Shown here: piece after piece, positions 45,352 through 54,473 of the stretch
Numbering within the stretch: the stretch's first letter is position 1
How the letters are laid out: each line of letters starts with the position of its first letter
Assembly: GCA_902761905.1 (NCBI GenBank)
Contig: CACWMK010000001.1
Span: 62,001-126,000, forward strand
DNA length: 64,000 bases
From: an uncultured Prevotellaceae bacterium
Lineage (GTDB): Bacteria > Bacteroidota > Bacteroidia > Bacteroidales > Bacteroidaceae
Reading direction: 5' to 3'
Notes under the pieces: model-generated
Told to the model about the DNA's origin: nothing
The model's database searches: none
What the model saw: only the letters and a program-made list of their open reading frames with translations
Program-made: the position numbers and the translations under genes

Positions 45352-46509
45352 ATGAATAAAAGTAGGTATAAAATAGTCATTTGTACTCCCGCAATTTATT
45401 CTGCAGGTGGCGTGGAGAGAGTAGTCGCTGTGAAGGCTAACTACTTCGCAGAACAATTGGACTATGATGTAACTGTTATTGTGACAGAGGGGAAAGGGAG
45501 AGATTGTTTCTTTTCTATTTCAGATAAAGTCAGAATTGTCAATTATGAACTTAACTTTGAAGAGTTGTGGCGATTGCCTTTCTTCCGGAAAGTGATCTCT
45601 TACATTTGTAAACAGTGTCGTTTTAAAAAGATGCTTAAGGCAGATTTGATGCAGATTCGTCCTGATTTTACTATAAGCACCTTGCGACGCGAGATTAATT
45701 TTCTGACAGAAATAAGAGATGTGAGTTTGAAAATCGGGGAATTGCATGTAAATAGGACTAATTATCGTAATTTTGATGCATATCATTCTAATCCTGTAAA
45801 ACGATTGTTTGCAAAACTTTGGATGAATAGTTTGTTGGGGCATCTGAAACAATTGGATAAAATGGTAGTTTTGACTGATAGTGCTCTCAATGACTGGCCA
45901 GAACTTGATAATGTCGTGATGATTCCGGATGCTCTTCCATTCAAAATAGATGGCAAAGGTGACTTGACTGCCAAGCGTGTCATATCAATAGGTCGTTATG
46001 CCTATGACAAGGGTAACGATTTGTTGTTGCAAGCATGGGAAATAATAGAGAAGAGATACCAGGATTGGACATTGGATATATATGGAAATGGTGATAAAGA
46101 ACTTTATCAAAAACAGATGGTTGAATTAGGTGTTAATCCGCATCGTTGTCATCTTTATGGACCAATATCGGATGTAAAGAAAGAATATCTTTCTAGTTCT
46201 ATATTTGTTCTTCCTTCTCGATTCGAAGGTTTTGGATTGGTTATAATCGAAGCTATGGCTTGTGGTGTTCCAGTTGTCGCGTTTGATTGTGAGAATGGTC
46301 CTCGTTCTATCATTACTGATGGTGAGACTGGATTCCTTATTCCACCATTTGATATTAGTGCTTTTGCAGAAAAGGTGATGCTTTTGATGTCTGATTTAGA
46401 ACTTCGAAAAAAGGTTGGCGTGAATGCTCAGAAAGCTGCATCTCAATACGATATTGATAGGATAGGTCAGCAATGGAAACTGTTATTTGAAGAATTGAAA
46501 CCGCAATGA
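45352..46509 (+). CDS. Family 4 glycosyltransferase
   Basis: The 385-residue GT-B enzyme has IVICTPAIYSAGGVERVVAVKANYF at its start, RVISIGRYAYDKGNDLLLQAWEII at the domain junction and donor motif EGFGLVIIEAMACGVPVVAFDC followed by GPRSIITDGETGFLIPP. It resembles the product of 39837-41000 through these regions. First gene of a plus-strand run of four transferases; its stop overlaps the next start by 4 bp. Confidence 0.92.
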   Translation: MNKSRYKIVICTPAIYSAGGVERVVAVKANYFAEQLDYDVTVIVTEGKGRDCFFSISDKVRIVNYELNFEELWRLPFFRKVISYICKQCRFKKMLKADLMQIRPDFTISTLRREINFLTEIRDVSLKIGELHVNRTNYRNFDAYHSNPVKRLFAKLWMNSLLGHLKQLDKMVVLTDSALNDWPELDNVVMIPDALPFKIDGKGDLTAKRVISIGRYAYDKGNDLLLQAWEIIEKRYQDWTLDIYGNGDKELYQKQMVELGVNPHRCHLYGPISDVKKEYLSSSIFVLPSRFEGFGLVIIEAMACGVPVVAFDCENGPRSIITDGETGFLIPPFDISAFAEKVMLLMSDLELRKKVGVNAQKAASQYDIDRIGQQWKLLFEELKPQ

Positions 46510-47534
46510 AACAATACGATGTTACAATAGGCATTCCAATTTACAACTCCGTTAGTTGTATCCGGACATCTTTGATGTCTGCATTGGCTCAGTCATACCC
46601 ATCTATTGAGTTTATCTTGGTTGATGACTGTTGTAACGATGGTACTTTTGATGTAATCGGCTATATTGTATCGTCACACGAGAGACGTGATGATATTCGC
46701 ATAATCTCTCATACTAAAAAACTTGGTGCTTCTGCTTCTAGAAACCAAATAATAGATGAGGCAAGAGGAGAGTTCCTGTATTTTATGGATTCAGATGATA
46801 CGATTGCCAAGAATACTATTGAATTGTTGATGAAGAATGCCCGAAAATATGATGCTGAGATTGTGTTCGGATCATACCAGAAGATAGAAATTTCGGGTAA
46901 GAAGACGATTTATCAATACCCGTCTAAACAACTGCTTGCGAAAGACGAATTGGCTAGCTTTGCCTATCGTAAATATGCAGGAATACAGGCTTCGGCATGT
47001 AACTATATTGTAAAGACTGATATTCTTCGAGTGAATAATCATCGTTTTATTGATGTAAATTATTGGGAAGATTTGGTGTTTACTTTTGATTTGGTCACGC
47101 TCGTTTCCCGTGCGGTCTTGCTTCCTGATATCACCTATATTTATATATGTAGAGATAATTCTCTTTCGCATTACCAAGAACGAATAAACATCTCTAAAGC
47201 CGAGGTAATGCGAAATGTTGAGGCTATTAATCATCTTAAGGATATTTCTGCGTTATTACACGATAAGGTATATTTCCCCAACCGCTGCTACAATATTGTT
47301 ATGACTGATTTTTATATTGCTAGTACGATATTAAAAAGGCGAAAAACAATCATTCCCTACATATCTGATGATGAGATAAAGGCAATAATGGGCCATCCTG
47401 CTACATGGCAGCAAATATGCTCATTCCGACAATCTCGTTTTAAGAATCAACTCCTGTATATTCTAGGAAAAATACCCTCTAAACTATGCATTGCTGTTGT
47501 ATGGTGCCTCGGTAAATACAAGAAACTAATATGA
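46506..47534 (+). CDS. Family 2 glycosyltransferase
   Basis: The 342-residue GT-A enzyme has TIGIPIYNSVSCIRTSLMSALAQSY, ILVDDCCNDGTFDVI, GASASRNQIIDEARGEFLYFMDSDDTI with the DSDD metal site, and a hydrophobic C-terminus (LLYILGKIPSKLCIAVVWCL). It resembles the enzyme at 42121-43176. ATGA overlaps couple it to both neighbours. Confidence 0.92.
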   Translation: MKQYDVTIGIPIYNSVSCIRTSLMSALAQSYPSIEFILVDDCCNDGTFDVIGYIVSSHERRDDIRIISHTKKLGASASRNQIIDEARGEFLYFMDSDDTIAKNTIELLMKNARKYDAEIVFGSYQKIEISGKKTIYQYPSKQLLAKDELASFAYRKYAGIQASACNYIVKTDILRVNNHRFIDVNYWEDLVFTFDLVTLVSRAVLLPDITYIYICRDNSLSHYQERINISKAEVMRNVEAINHLKDISALLHDKVYFPNRCYNIVMTDFYIASTILKRRKTIIPYISDDEIKAIMGHPATWQQICSFRQSRFKNQLLYILGKIPSKLCIAVVWCLGKYKKLI

Positions 47535-48391
47535 TATGGAATATGGAAAAATGGTACGATAAATATTTGTCGATTTACGGGAAGTCATTTGATGAGATTC
47601 CTGATTCTGTTCTTGATGAGATTAAGAATAATCTAGCCAATAAACAGAGTAGGGAACCATTGATTTCTATTGTTGTGATAGCTTATAACGAAGAGCGTAG
47701 GTTAGCTGCTTGTCTTTGGTCTTTAAGTGAACTCCAAACTAATTATCCTATAGAGATACTTGGTGTTAATAACAATTCTAAGGATAGGACCGAAGAAGTG
47801 TACCAACGGTTAGGGCTTCCGTATTTTACGGAGTTGAAACAGAGTCCCGGCTTTGCACGCCAATGTGGTTTGGAAAATGCTAAAGGTAAGTATCATTTCT
47901 GTATTGATGCAGATACTTTTTATCCTGTACAATATGTAGATTTGATGATGACAAAGTTGACAAGGCCAAACGTTTCTTGTGTTAGTTCTTTCTGGAGTTT
48001 CTTCCCTGATGAAAAACATTCTCGATTTGGTTTGTTCCTTTTTGAGCTGATACGCGATATGTTCTTGTTCGTTCAGCATTTCAAACGCCCTGAACTTTGT
48101 GTTCGTGGAATGGTGTTCGCATTTAATGCAGATTATGCCCGTAAAGTTACGATTCGTACCGATATTCGTCGTGGCGAAGACGGATCTTTGGCATTATCAT
48201 TAAAGCCTTTTGGTAAGATTGCTTTCCTATATAACCGTAAGGCTCGTCCAGTTACAGGCTATGGAACTATTGGCTCTCAATCTTTATGGCAGAGCTTCGT
48301 TCAACATGTAAAGATACAGGGAAAAGGACTATCTCGTGTATTATATAAAAAAGAACACTATGAGGATAGTGAAGATAATATAATCAAATAA
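47531..48391 (+). CDS. Family 2 glycosyltransferase
   Basis: The 286-residue protein has the GT2 start SIVVIAYNEERRLAACLWSLSELQ after about 45 leading residues, then ILGVNNNSKDRTEEVYQRLG, SPGFARQCGLENAKGKYHFCIDADTFY with DAD metal site, and RRGEDGSLALSLKPFG. The leading extension is not usual for GT2; an internal start is possible, but the 4-bp overlap with the previous stop favours 47531. No membrane anchor is evident. Confidence 0.88.
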   Translation: MIWNMEKWYDKYLSIYGKSFDEIPDSVLDEIKNNLANKQSREPLISIVVIAYNEERRLAACLWSLSELQTNYPIEILGVNNNSKDRTEEVYQRLGLPYFTELKQSPGFARQCGLENAKGKYHFCIDADTFYPVQYVDLMMTKLTRPNVSCVSSFWSFFPDEKHSRFGLFLFELIRDMFLFVQHFKRPELCVRGMVFAFNADYARKVTIRTDIRRGEDGSLALSLKPFGKIAFLYNRKARPVTGYGTIGSQSLWQSFVQHVKIQGKGLSRVLYKKEHYEDSEDNIIK

Positions 48392-48401
48392 GATTTGTCT
48401 G

Positions 48402-49523
48402 ATGAAGTTGCTATATGTTGCAAGTAATTTAGCCATCCATGGTGGAATAGAACGGGTCTTAACTGATAAATTAAATTGGCTTGTTGAACATGGTGACTGT
48501 GAAGTTTGTCTTTTATTAGCCAATCAGGGAGAAGAACCAATAGTTTTTCCTTTAAATTCTAAAGTAGAGTATCATGATTTATCGATTTTGTTTCATCATA
48601 TTTATCGTTATTCTGGTCTAAAACGCTTTCTTTTATTTCTCCGGCTTCATCATTTGTTCCGCCAACGTATAACTGATTATATACAATCTTTTATCCCAGA
48701 TATAATTATTTGTACAAAAATGGAATTTATTTGTGACGTAAAGAATGTCAGTGGGGAAATTCCTGTAGTCTATGAGGCTCATAATACCTTTTTGGCTTAT
48801 AAATTTGAAAAGTATAGTTGGTTACAGAGGTTACAAATGATATCTTGGCATCGAGCTTTAAAAAAGGTTCAGATGATTGTTGCATTAACGAAAGGAGATG
48901 CAATTGAATGGAAAAGAATAAATTCACACGTACAGGTTATTCCCAATGTTGTACATTTAAATAAAACGAATTGTTACAGCAACTGTTGTTCAAAATCGGT
49001 GATTTCTGTGGGTAGGTTCTCGTTTCAGAAGGATTATCATTCATTATTGCAGGTTTGGAACCTTGTGTCTCAGCGATATGCGGATTGGCAGCTAAATATT
49101 TATGGGGGATATGGAGAACAACTTGATAAACTGCAATCAGATATTGCTAAAAGTGGTGCAAATATAGTTGTACATAACCCAATATCACCCATTAATGATG
49201 AATATATTAAAAATTCTTTGTTGTTGATGACCTCTCGGTTTGAGCCATTTGGATTAGTTCTACCTGAAGCTATGAGTTGTGGCTTACCTGTTGTGGCATT
49301 TGATTGCCCTTATGGCCCATCCGATATTATTACAGATGGTGTGGATGGCTTTCTTGTCAGTAATCGGGATATTAATTCTTTTGCAAATAAAGTATGCCAA
49401 TTACTTGAAAATGATGATTTAAGGCGGAAGATAGGACAAGCAGGTGTTAAATCTTCACAACGATATGATGCATGTCATGTGATGCCACAGTGGATAAGAA
49501 TGTTTAATGAACTTATAAATTGA
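48402..49523 (+). CDS. Family 4 glycosyltransferase
   Basis: The 373-residue GT-B enzyme has LLYVASNLAIHGGIERVLTDKLNWL, VISVGRFSFQKDYHSLLQVWNLV and donor motif EPFGLVLPEAMSCGLPVVAFDC with GPSDIITDGVDGFLV. It resembles the other GT4 enzymes of the AT-rich core (39837-41000, 45352-46509). It follows the GT2 gene by 10 bp and is the last gene of this run. Confidence 0.92.
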   Translation: MKLLYVASNLAIHGGIERVLTDKLNWLVEHGDCEVCLLLANQGEEPIVFPLNSKVEYHDLSILFHHIYRYSGLKRFLLFLRLHHLFRQRITDYIQSFIPDIIICTKMEFICDVKNVSGEIPVVYEAHNTFLAYKFEKYSWLQRLQMISWHRALKKVQMIVALTKGDAIEWKRINSHVQVIPNVVHLNKTNCYSNCCSKSVISVGRFSFQKDYHSLLQVWNLVSQRYADWQLNIYGGYGEQLDKLQSDIAKSGANIVVHNPISPINDEYIKNSLLLMTSRFEPFGLVLPEAMSCGLPVVAFDCPYGPSDIITDGVDGFLVSNRDINSFANKVCQLLENDDLRRKIGQAGVKSSQRYDACHVMPQWIRMFNELIN

Positions 49524-49562
49524 TTAGGATATAGAAGGGGATTGATTAGACATCTCTACATT

Positions 49563-50600
49563 TTATCGAAAACGTACGATTCTATCAAGCTCGACAACCT
49601 TCTTTATGATAGCATTGAAATAGCTACGGAATAATCTTAGATATGATACAAAGTAGAAGGGCTTAATCGATGTAAGGAAAAATAAGTATAAAAAATAATA
49701 CTTTCTTTTTCTTACACCTTTTAGAAGCCTATTTCTAATAGAGTAAAGTTCTTCTTTATACTGAATTAACTCCTTTCCGTTTCGCTCATACAAATCTAGT
49801 GCTCTTATGAAGCAATAGTATAGATATGAATAATAATCTTCGGTAATGTTTTGTGGAGGGGATGACAGGATCTTGTTGCATATTATTATGCGACTTGTGA
49901 TTATTTTCTCGATTCTGTTATATGGCGTGTTAGTAATAGAACCAGAATTGTCATCTTCATAAATGTATGTTATACAAGGCAATAATAGGATATCTTTTGC
50001 ATGTTGGAAAAGCAAATACGACCATAAGAGATCTTCATTGATAATGCCATCTTTAAAGTATAGTTTATTCTCTATTAAGAACTTTCTATTAACCAACTTA
50101 TTCCATGAGTGTTGGACTATTTCACGCGCCAAGAGCCTACACAAACCTTCTTCTTCTCTGTTGTCAATCAGTTCTGGGACTTCGCCCAAATCCATCATGG
50201 GTTTGTTATCTCTAGTACTGAACGCATTACATACGATAACATCTACGTTAACTTTAATCTTGTCAAGTTCGGTTATGATATACGAAATAGATCCAGGTTT
50301 CAAGGCATCATCAGAATCTACAAATAGGACATAGTCACCACAAGCAACCTCCAAACCTGTATTTCTTGCTGTACAATGGCCACAGTTTGTTGGATGACTA
50401 TTAACTATAAATCGTATAGGACCTGTATATTCTTTAAGCATTTGTGTAATTATCTTCATACTGTCATCCTGACTGCAATCGTCAACTAGAATGCATTCAA
50501 TTTCCGTATTGTCGCATTCCTGTGCAAATATGGATTCAAGGCATCGTCCAATATGTTTTTGCACGTTATAAACAGGGATAATTATTGATACTCTATACAT
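49563..50600 (-). CDS. Family 2 glycosyltransferase
   Basis: The 345-residue GT-A enzyme has VSIIIPVYNVQKHIGRCLESIFAQ, CILVDDCSQDDSMKII, NCGHCTARNTGLEVACGDYVLFVDSDDALK with its DSDD site and a basic C-terminal part typical of capsule GT2 enzymes. It has its own promoter and lies on the opposite strand to the preceding transferase operon. AT-rich. Confidence 0.92.
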   Translation of the reverse strand: MYRVSIIIPVYNVQKHIGRCLESIFAQECDNTEIECILVDDCSQDDSMKIITQMLKEYTGPIRFIVNSHPTNCGHCTARNTGLEVACGDYVLFVDSDDALKPGSISYIITELDKIKVNVDVIVCNAFSTRDNKPMMDLGEVPELIDNREEEGLCRLLAREIVQHSWNKLVNRKFLIENKLYFKDGIINEDLLWSYLLFQHAKDILLLPCITYIYEDDNSGSITNTPYNRIEKIITSRIIICNKILSSPPQNITEDYYSYLYYCFIRALDLYERNGKELIQYKEELYSIRNRLLKGVRKRKYYFLYLFFLTSIKPFYFVSYLRLFRSYFNAIIKKVVELDRIVRFR

Positions 50601-50635
50601 GAGGCCTGTTAATTGTAATATTTATATTTTGAAGA

Positions 50636-50667
50636 CAAAAATATAAAATCCTAAAGATGTTGGCAAA
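50636..50667 (-). promoter_or_regulatory. Promoter of the 50600 GT2 gene
   Basis: Minus strand TTTG at 50667-50664, 20 bp, TATTTTTG at 50643-50636: full consensus, 35 bp before the start codon. Confidence 0.82.
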
Positions 50668-50727
50668 TTTTATTCTAAATTATAACAATAATTAACAGCA
50701 TTATATATATGTACTCCATTCAAGTGA

Positions 50728-51735
50728 TTATGTGCTAATATGATATTTGCCGAAAAGAGTATACCATTTATCCCTATTGACAATTATTGGTATGAGAATT
50801 AATTCTATTGCAAGTGCTATAATTAGGCATTGGTACCAGTCATATATTATATTTGTTTGATGGCATATTTTCTCTATTCCGAAATCTATTACACCAATCA
50901 TCATTCTATGGAGACCGAAGATTAACATTGTTCCGATGGAGATTAGGGTGATGATGCGGGTTTTGATGTTGTTTAGGGACTTGGCTAAGTATATGAAGGC
51001 ATATACGGATATTAGGTTGACTACATAGTATAGTGTGATGTGAAGGATGAAATTGTTTTCGTTGATGTGCCAGTAGAATAGGATGAGGCTGAGGAGTAGG
51101 GTGGATGTGCCGATAAGTATGTCTTTTCGGAATTGCTGGTGTTTTAATTTGCCCCACTGTTGGTAGAGGTTGCCTAGGAAGAAGAAACATAGGCAGCGGA
51201 TTAGGCCGTGGTAGGTTATATATGGGGCGTAGTGATAGTGTTTATTTGCTCCGTAGAGTATCATTGAGATGATGGATAGGATAAGCATTATGGATTTGAC
51301 ATGCTTGTGCTTGTTAAGCATTTCTGTTATGATATGCATTATGAATAGGGCGATTAAGAACCAGGTTACACCGTTGAGCTCACATGAGAAACTGCTGTTT
51401 AGCTGGCCCAGGAGTGTGCCTGTTATAGGTTTTATGGCGTCAGTCAGCGCGATGCCGCCATGCTCTATGTAAAACTTAGCAAACCAATATGGGTAGTATA
51501 TTACATTATATATTATATAAGGTATAAGGAGTGAGTAGCCGTATTTCTTGGCAGACTCCTTGATAGTAAGGTCTTTTTTCTTTAAATAGCCTGATATAAA
51601 AAAGAATGTGGAGAGAATTACTGATGCCAGGTATTGCAAATAGAAGGTATCTTCCTGCTGGGGCAGGTGGCAGAATACCACTACCGTCATACAGAAAGCT
51701 TTCGTCCAATCTATCCAGTTTATTCGCTCTTTCAT
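50728..51735 (-). CDS. Acyltransferase 3 family membrane protein
   Basis: The 335-residue integral membrane protein has about ten hydrophobic helices and the acyltransferase 3 start RINWIDWTKAFCMTVVVFCHLP, with the conserved His in helix 1, then FFISGYLKKK and GVTWFLIALFIMH. Relatives O-acetylate sugars of surface polysaccharides (OafA or fucose 4-O-acetylase type). I use ATG 51735; the open frame continues to 52002 but that part is not membrane-like and covers the promoter and the divergent gene. The -7 box ends only five bases before the ATG, implying a leaderless mRNA. Confidence 0.88.
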   Translation of the reverse strand: MKERINWIDWTKAFCMTVVVFCHLPQQEDTFYLQYLASVILSTFFFISGYLKKKDLTIKESAKKYGYSLLIPYIIYNVIYYPYWFAKFYIEHGGIALTDAIKPITGTLLGQLNSSFSCELNGVTWFLIALFIMHIITEMLNKHKHVKSIMLILSIISMILYGANKHYHYAPYITYHGLIRCLCFFFLGNLYQQWGKLKHQQFRKDILIGTSTLLLSLILFYWHINENNFILHITLYYVVNLISVYAFIYLAKSLNNIKTRIITLISIGTMLIFGLHRMMIGVIDFGIEKICHQTNIIYDWYQCLIIALAIELILIPIIVNRDKWYTLFGKYHIST

Positions 51736-51739
51736 GATG

Positions 51740-51771
51740 CAAAAGTAGCATTTTCTGCTGAAATGCACAAA
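51740..51771 (-). promoter_or_regulatory. Promoter of the 51735 acyltransferase
   Basis: Minus strand TTTG at 51771-51768, 20 bp, TACTTTTG at 51747-51740. The box ends five bases before the start codon. Confidence 0.78.
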
Positions 51772-51789
51772 TGTTCCAACTTTTTTCTG

Positions 51790-51797
51790 TACTTTTG
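51790..51797 (+). promoter_or_regulatory. Probable -7 box of the 51806 acyltransferase
   Basis: TACTTTTG then CGGG, ending nine bases before the ATG. No consensus -33 box in the region shared with the divergent promoter. Confidence 0.55.
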
Positions 51798-51805
51798 CGG
51801 GCGAA

Positions 51806-52819
51806 ATGGGTAAGCAGAGGATAGAATACATTGATGCAATGCGAGGATTTACTATGATTCTCGTTGTGTTTGCGCATGTGTGCCATTTCTGTTTGGGGGA
51901 TTCTCGGATGGGCGGTAATGCTGTGTTTATACTCTTTCGTCTGCCTTGTTTCTTTATGATTAGTGGATGGCTGTTTGAGTCTGTTGCCGAGCGCCCGTTC
52001 AAGGAGGTGGCTAAACATAAGGCGATGGTACAACTATTGCCAACATTTATCTTTTTGCTATTATTGGCGCCACCGCCATTTTTCTTTCATCAGTTGGGTA
52101 CTTTGAAAGGAGGCTATTGGTTTACATTCGCTTTGTTTGAATACTTTATCCTATATATGGTGATGATTCGAATCAGCAGGAAGTGGACGTCTGTTTTTGC
52201 TGTGACTTTAACCTTGGGTGCATTTCTGTATGCCAGATATTATGATTATCTTCGCTCTTCTGCCGAAGGATATCAGTTGTGGCTGATGGATCTTTCGGGA
52301 TTATTGAGCGTTACTACATGGCGTCTCTTTATCTTCTTCTATTTAGGTACATGGATAAGACGTAATTTTGATTCATTTATTAGATGGACTAGCAAACCAA
52401 TTGTTATAGGGCTAATAACGGTAGCCTTTCTCTTGATAGCCTCCACATCGCATCATGATAATCTGGTATTCGAGATGTTTCGATTCTATGGTGGAGGAAT
52501 CACTGGTATGATAATGGTGTTTACGTTCTTCCGATTGTCTGCTTCTTGGCTTAAAGTGTTGCATGTTTCTAAACCATTACAATATGTAGGAACTCGAACG
52601 CTTGATATCTATCTGCTGCATTTCTTCTTTCTGCCGAGGTTCCTGATTGATTATGCAGATCAATTAGCTGCCTATAATAGTAGAATAATTGAGTTTGGTT
52701 ATATCATGGCAGTATCGCTTGTGGTTCTGGCAATAAGTCTTGTGGCGAGTTATGTCATTCGCCTTAGTCCATTCTTAGGACATTACCTGTTTGGGGTAAA
52801 ATACGATAAGTGTTCTTAA
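51806..52819 (+). CDS. Acyltransferase 3 family membrane protein
   Basis: The 337-residue membrane protein has about ten helices and the family start RIEYIDAMRGFTMILVVFAHVCHF with the catalytic-type His, RLPCFFMISGWLF, GYWFTFALFEYFI and TRTLDIYLLHFFFLP. It probably acetylates or otherwise acylates surface glycans. It is divergent from the other acyltransferase at 51735, and the two are different subtypes. Its stop overlaps the convergent nucleotidyltransferase gene by 4 bp. Confidence 0.9.
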   Translation: MGKQRIEYIDAMRGFTMILVVFAHVCHFCLGDSRMGGNAVFILFRLPCFFMISGWLFESVAERPFKEVAKHKAMVQLLPTFIFLLLLAPPPFFFHQLGTLKGGYWFTFALFEYFILYMVMIRISRKWTSVFAVTLTLGAFLYARYYDYLRSSAEGYQLWLMDLSGLLSVTTWRLFIFFYLGTWIRRNFDSFIRWTSKPIVIGLITVAFLLIASTSHHDNLVFEMFRFYGGGITGMIMVFTFFRLSASWLKVLHVSKPLQYVGTRTLDIYLLHFFFLPRFLIDYADQLAAYNSRIIEFGYIMAVSLVVLAISLVASYVIRLSPFLGHYLFGVKYDKCS

Positions 52820-53730
52820 GCCAGATTGTGCCAAGTGTAGTGCCAGATATTATGCCACCAACTCTTAAAGCTGCCGTTTTCGTTCATAATCTTGTTTAGC
52901 AGGAACTGGCCTTCTTCCTCTAATGGTTCAAAGGGCATGAACTTAGTATCAAGATTCAGCACCTCCTTTAGCAACCACATTATTCCGCGTGCAAATCGGG
53001 TTAATCCCAGATCCTTTATTGCTCCATCAACTGATGTCTGTGCGAAATTGAATATTCTGCTGTCGCCTTGGGCAAAGCGGAGTACAAAGAACAGGTCCAT
53101 CAGATTGCGCATCAACAGGCGTTTGGCAAGGAACAGATTATATAGGTGAACCAGTTGGATGACAATGGTCATAGAGTGGGATGGTACAACCAGTTCACCT
53201 GCCTTGCGGAACATCAGGTCGTTGTTCTGTAATATCCACTTCTCCAGGCGGTTGTTGCGTTGCATCGACTTGCCAGCAGATAGTTCGGTAATGATACGAA
53301 CATTCATATCGGCATACTGATTCAAGTCTATCTGATTCTTATATCCGAACACATATACATCAATGGCCTTGGTATAGCGTAGCGATTGGAGTTCGCGATT
53401 GTAAAATCGTGTCAGTCCGGGGCCGGTCATCACCGATGAACGTAGATGGTGTTTCTCCAGCTCCGCCTGCAGATTAACCAGTCGTCTGCTTACGCCGCGA
53501 TTGCTCTCCTTGATTTCTTCTGCTTCCGACATCCAGTCAAGCGATAGTTCCTGAGGTGCAACTAGGCCGTAGTCGAACAGCTTGGTGACACCATGATGGC
53601 AGATGCCTACAACAGCCTGACTCTTGGCCAGGTCATGAAACTTGCGCCACTCATCGGGCTCGGGGAATCTGCCCACGCAGTCCAACTGACCCACAGAAAC
53701 CTGCATCAACTCGAAAAACAGTTTGTTCAT
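52816..53730 (-). CDS. Nucleotidyltransferase-fold protein (NTP_transf_5-like)
   Basis: The 304-residue protein resembles the uncharacterised nucleotidyltransferase family PF14907: an N-terminal helical part (WRKFHDLAKSQAVVGICHHGVTKLF), then RSSVMTGPGLTRFYNRELQSLRYTKAIDVYVFG, followed by LVHLYNLFLAKRLLMRNLMDLFFVLRF. In relatives the strand reads K-G... and D-I-D; here the first Asp is Ala (A-I-D), so activity is uncertain. It is the third gene of an operon with the ABC-like pair, 2 bp after fetB. Confidence 0.75.
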   Translation of the reverse strand: MNKLFFELMQVSVGQLDCVGRFPEPDEWRKFHDLAKSQAVVGICHHGVTKLFDYGLVAPQELSLDWMSEAEEIKESNRGVSRRLVNLQAELEKHHLRSSVMTGPGLTRFYNRELQSLRYTKAIDVYVFGYKNQIDLNQYADMNVRIITELSAGKSMQRNNRLEKWILQNNDLMFRKAGELVVPSHSMTIVIQLVHLYNLFLAKRLLMRNLMDLFFVLRFAQGDSRIFNFAQTSVDGAIKDLGLTRFARGIMWLLKEVLNLDTKFMPFEPLEEEGQFLLNKIMNENGSFKSWWHNIWHYTWHNLA

Positions 53731-53732
53731 AC

Positions 53733-54473
53733 CTATAGATTATTTACAGTTTTTGCTAATACTAATGTAACGCCAAGCGATAAAACAGATGATCCTATAC
53801 AGCCCAACACTGAATAGAGCATTACGGCGAAGGCGTTGATAGGTGATAGTCCACCTATCAGCATACCGCAGAATAGCAGAGGGAGAGTGGCTAATGCCAA
53901 TGCCGACAGGTTGGCGATAGTCGGTGAGATGACTGCCAGCAGACTGCTGCGCATAAATGGTATCAGCGCCTGCCACTTCGAGGCTCCGTTGCCTATCAAG
54001 AAATCATATTGTGCACGATTATGAGTAATCAATGATACAAATGTGCTTAAGCCTCGAACCAGCATTACTGCAGAATGCCCAATAAGCACGGCCATTACTG
54101 GCACAAACCATCTGGCTGTGATTGAGTCAATGGGTAATACTGCCACCAATAACCATAGCCCAACGGCTAATACTCCAACAAATAGTCCAGCGCTGGCTGG
54201 TAGCAGATAGTCCTTTACGGATAGTTTGCACTTGTTTACTGTCATCCATCCAGCCCAAAATGTCATCGTCAGAAACCATACAATTGTTATCCAAGTGTTG
54301 TTCACCTTGTATACTCCCCATACTATTAATGAGAAAATCAGCAGTTGTACCAGTCCTTTCGCCAATGCAATTGCCAATGGGCGGATTGAAGGACGGTCCA
54401 ATATGTATAATGCCCCGAAAGGCAGTATCAGAAGTAGTAGTGCCAGGATGGTATGTAGTATTAATGATGTCAT
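53733..54473 (-). CDS. fetB: FetB-family (UPF0014) ABC permease
   Basis: The 246-residue protein has about seven hydrophobic helices and UPF0014/FetB signatures: TITIVWFLTMTFWAGWMTV, PVMAVLIGHSAVMLVRGLSTF and the C-terminal ATLPLLFCGMLIGGLSPINAFAVML. In E. coli FetAB exports iron and protects against oxidative stress. The family call is clear; iron as substrate is extrapolated. It overlaps its partner ATPase gene by 4 bp. Confidence 0.88.
   Translation of the reverse strand: MTSLILHTILALLLLILPFGALYILDRPSIRPLAIALAKGLVQLLIFSLIVWGVYKVNNTWITIVWFLTMTFWAGWMTVNKCKLSVKDYLLPASAGLFVGVLAVGLWLLVAVLPIDSITARWFVPVMAVLIGHSAVMLVRGLSTFVSLITHNRAQYDFLIGNGASKWQALIPFMRSSLLAVISPTIANLSALALATLPLLFCGMLIGGLSPINAFAVMLYSVLGCIGSSVLSLGVTLVLAKTVNNL

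Noticed and set aside
51736-52002. N-terminal extension of the minus-strand acyltransferase
   Set aside because: The extra 89 residues are basic, not membrane-like, cover the promoter and lie antisense to the divergent acyltransferase.
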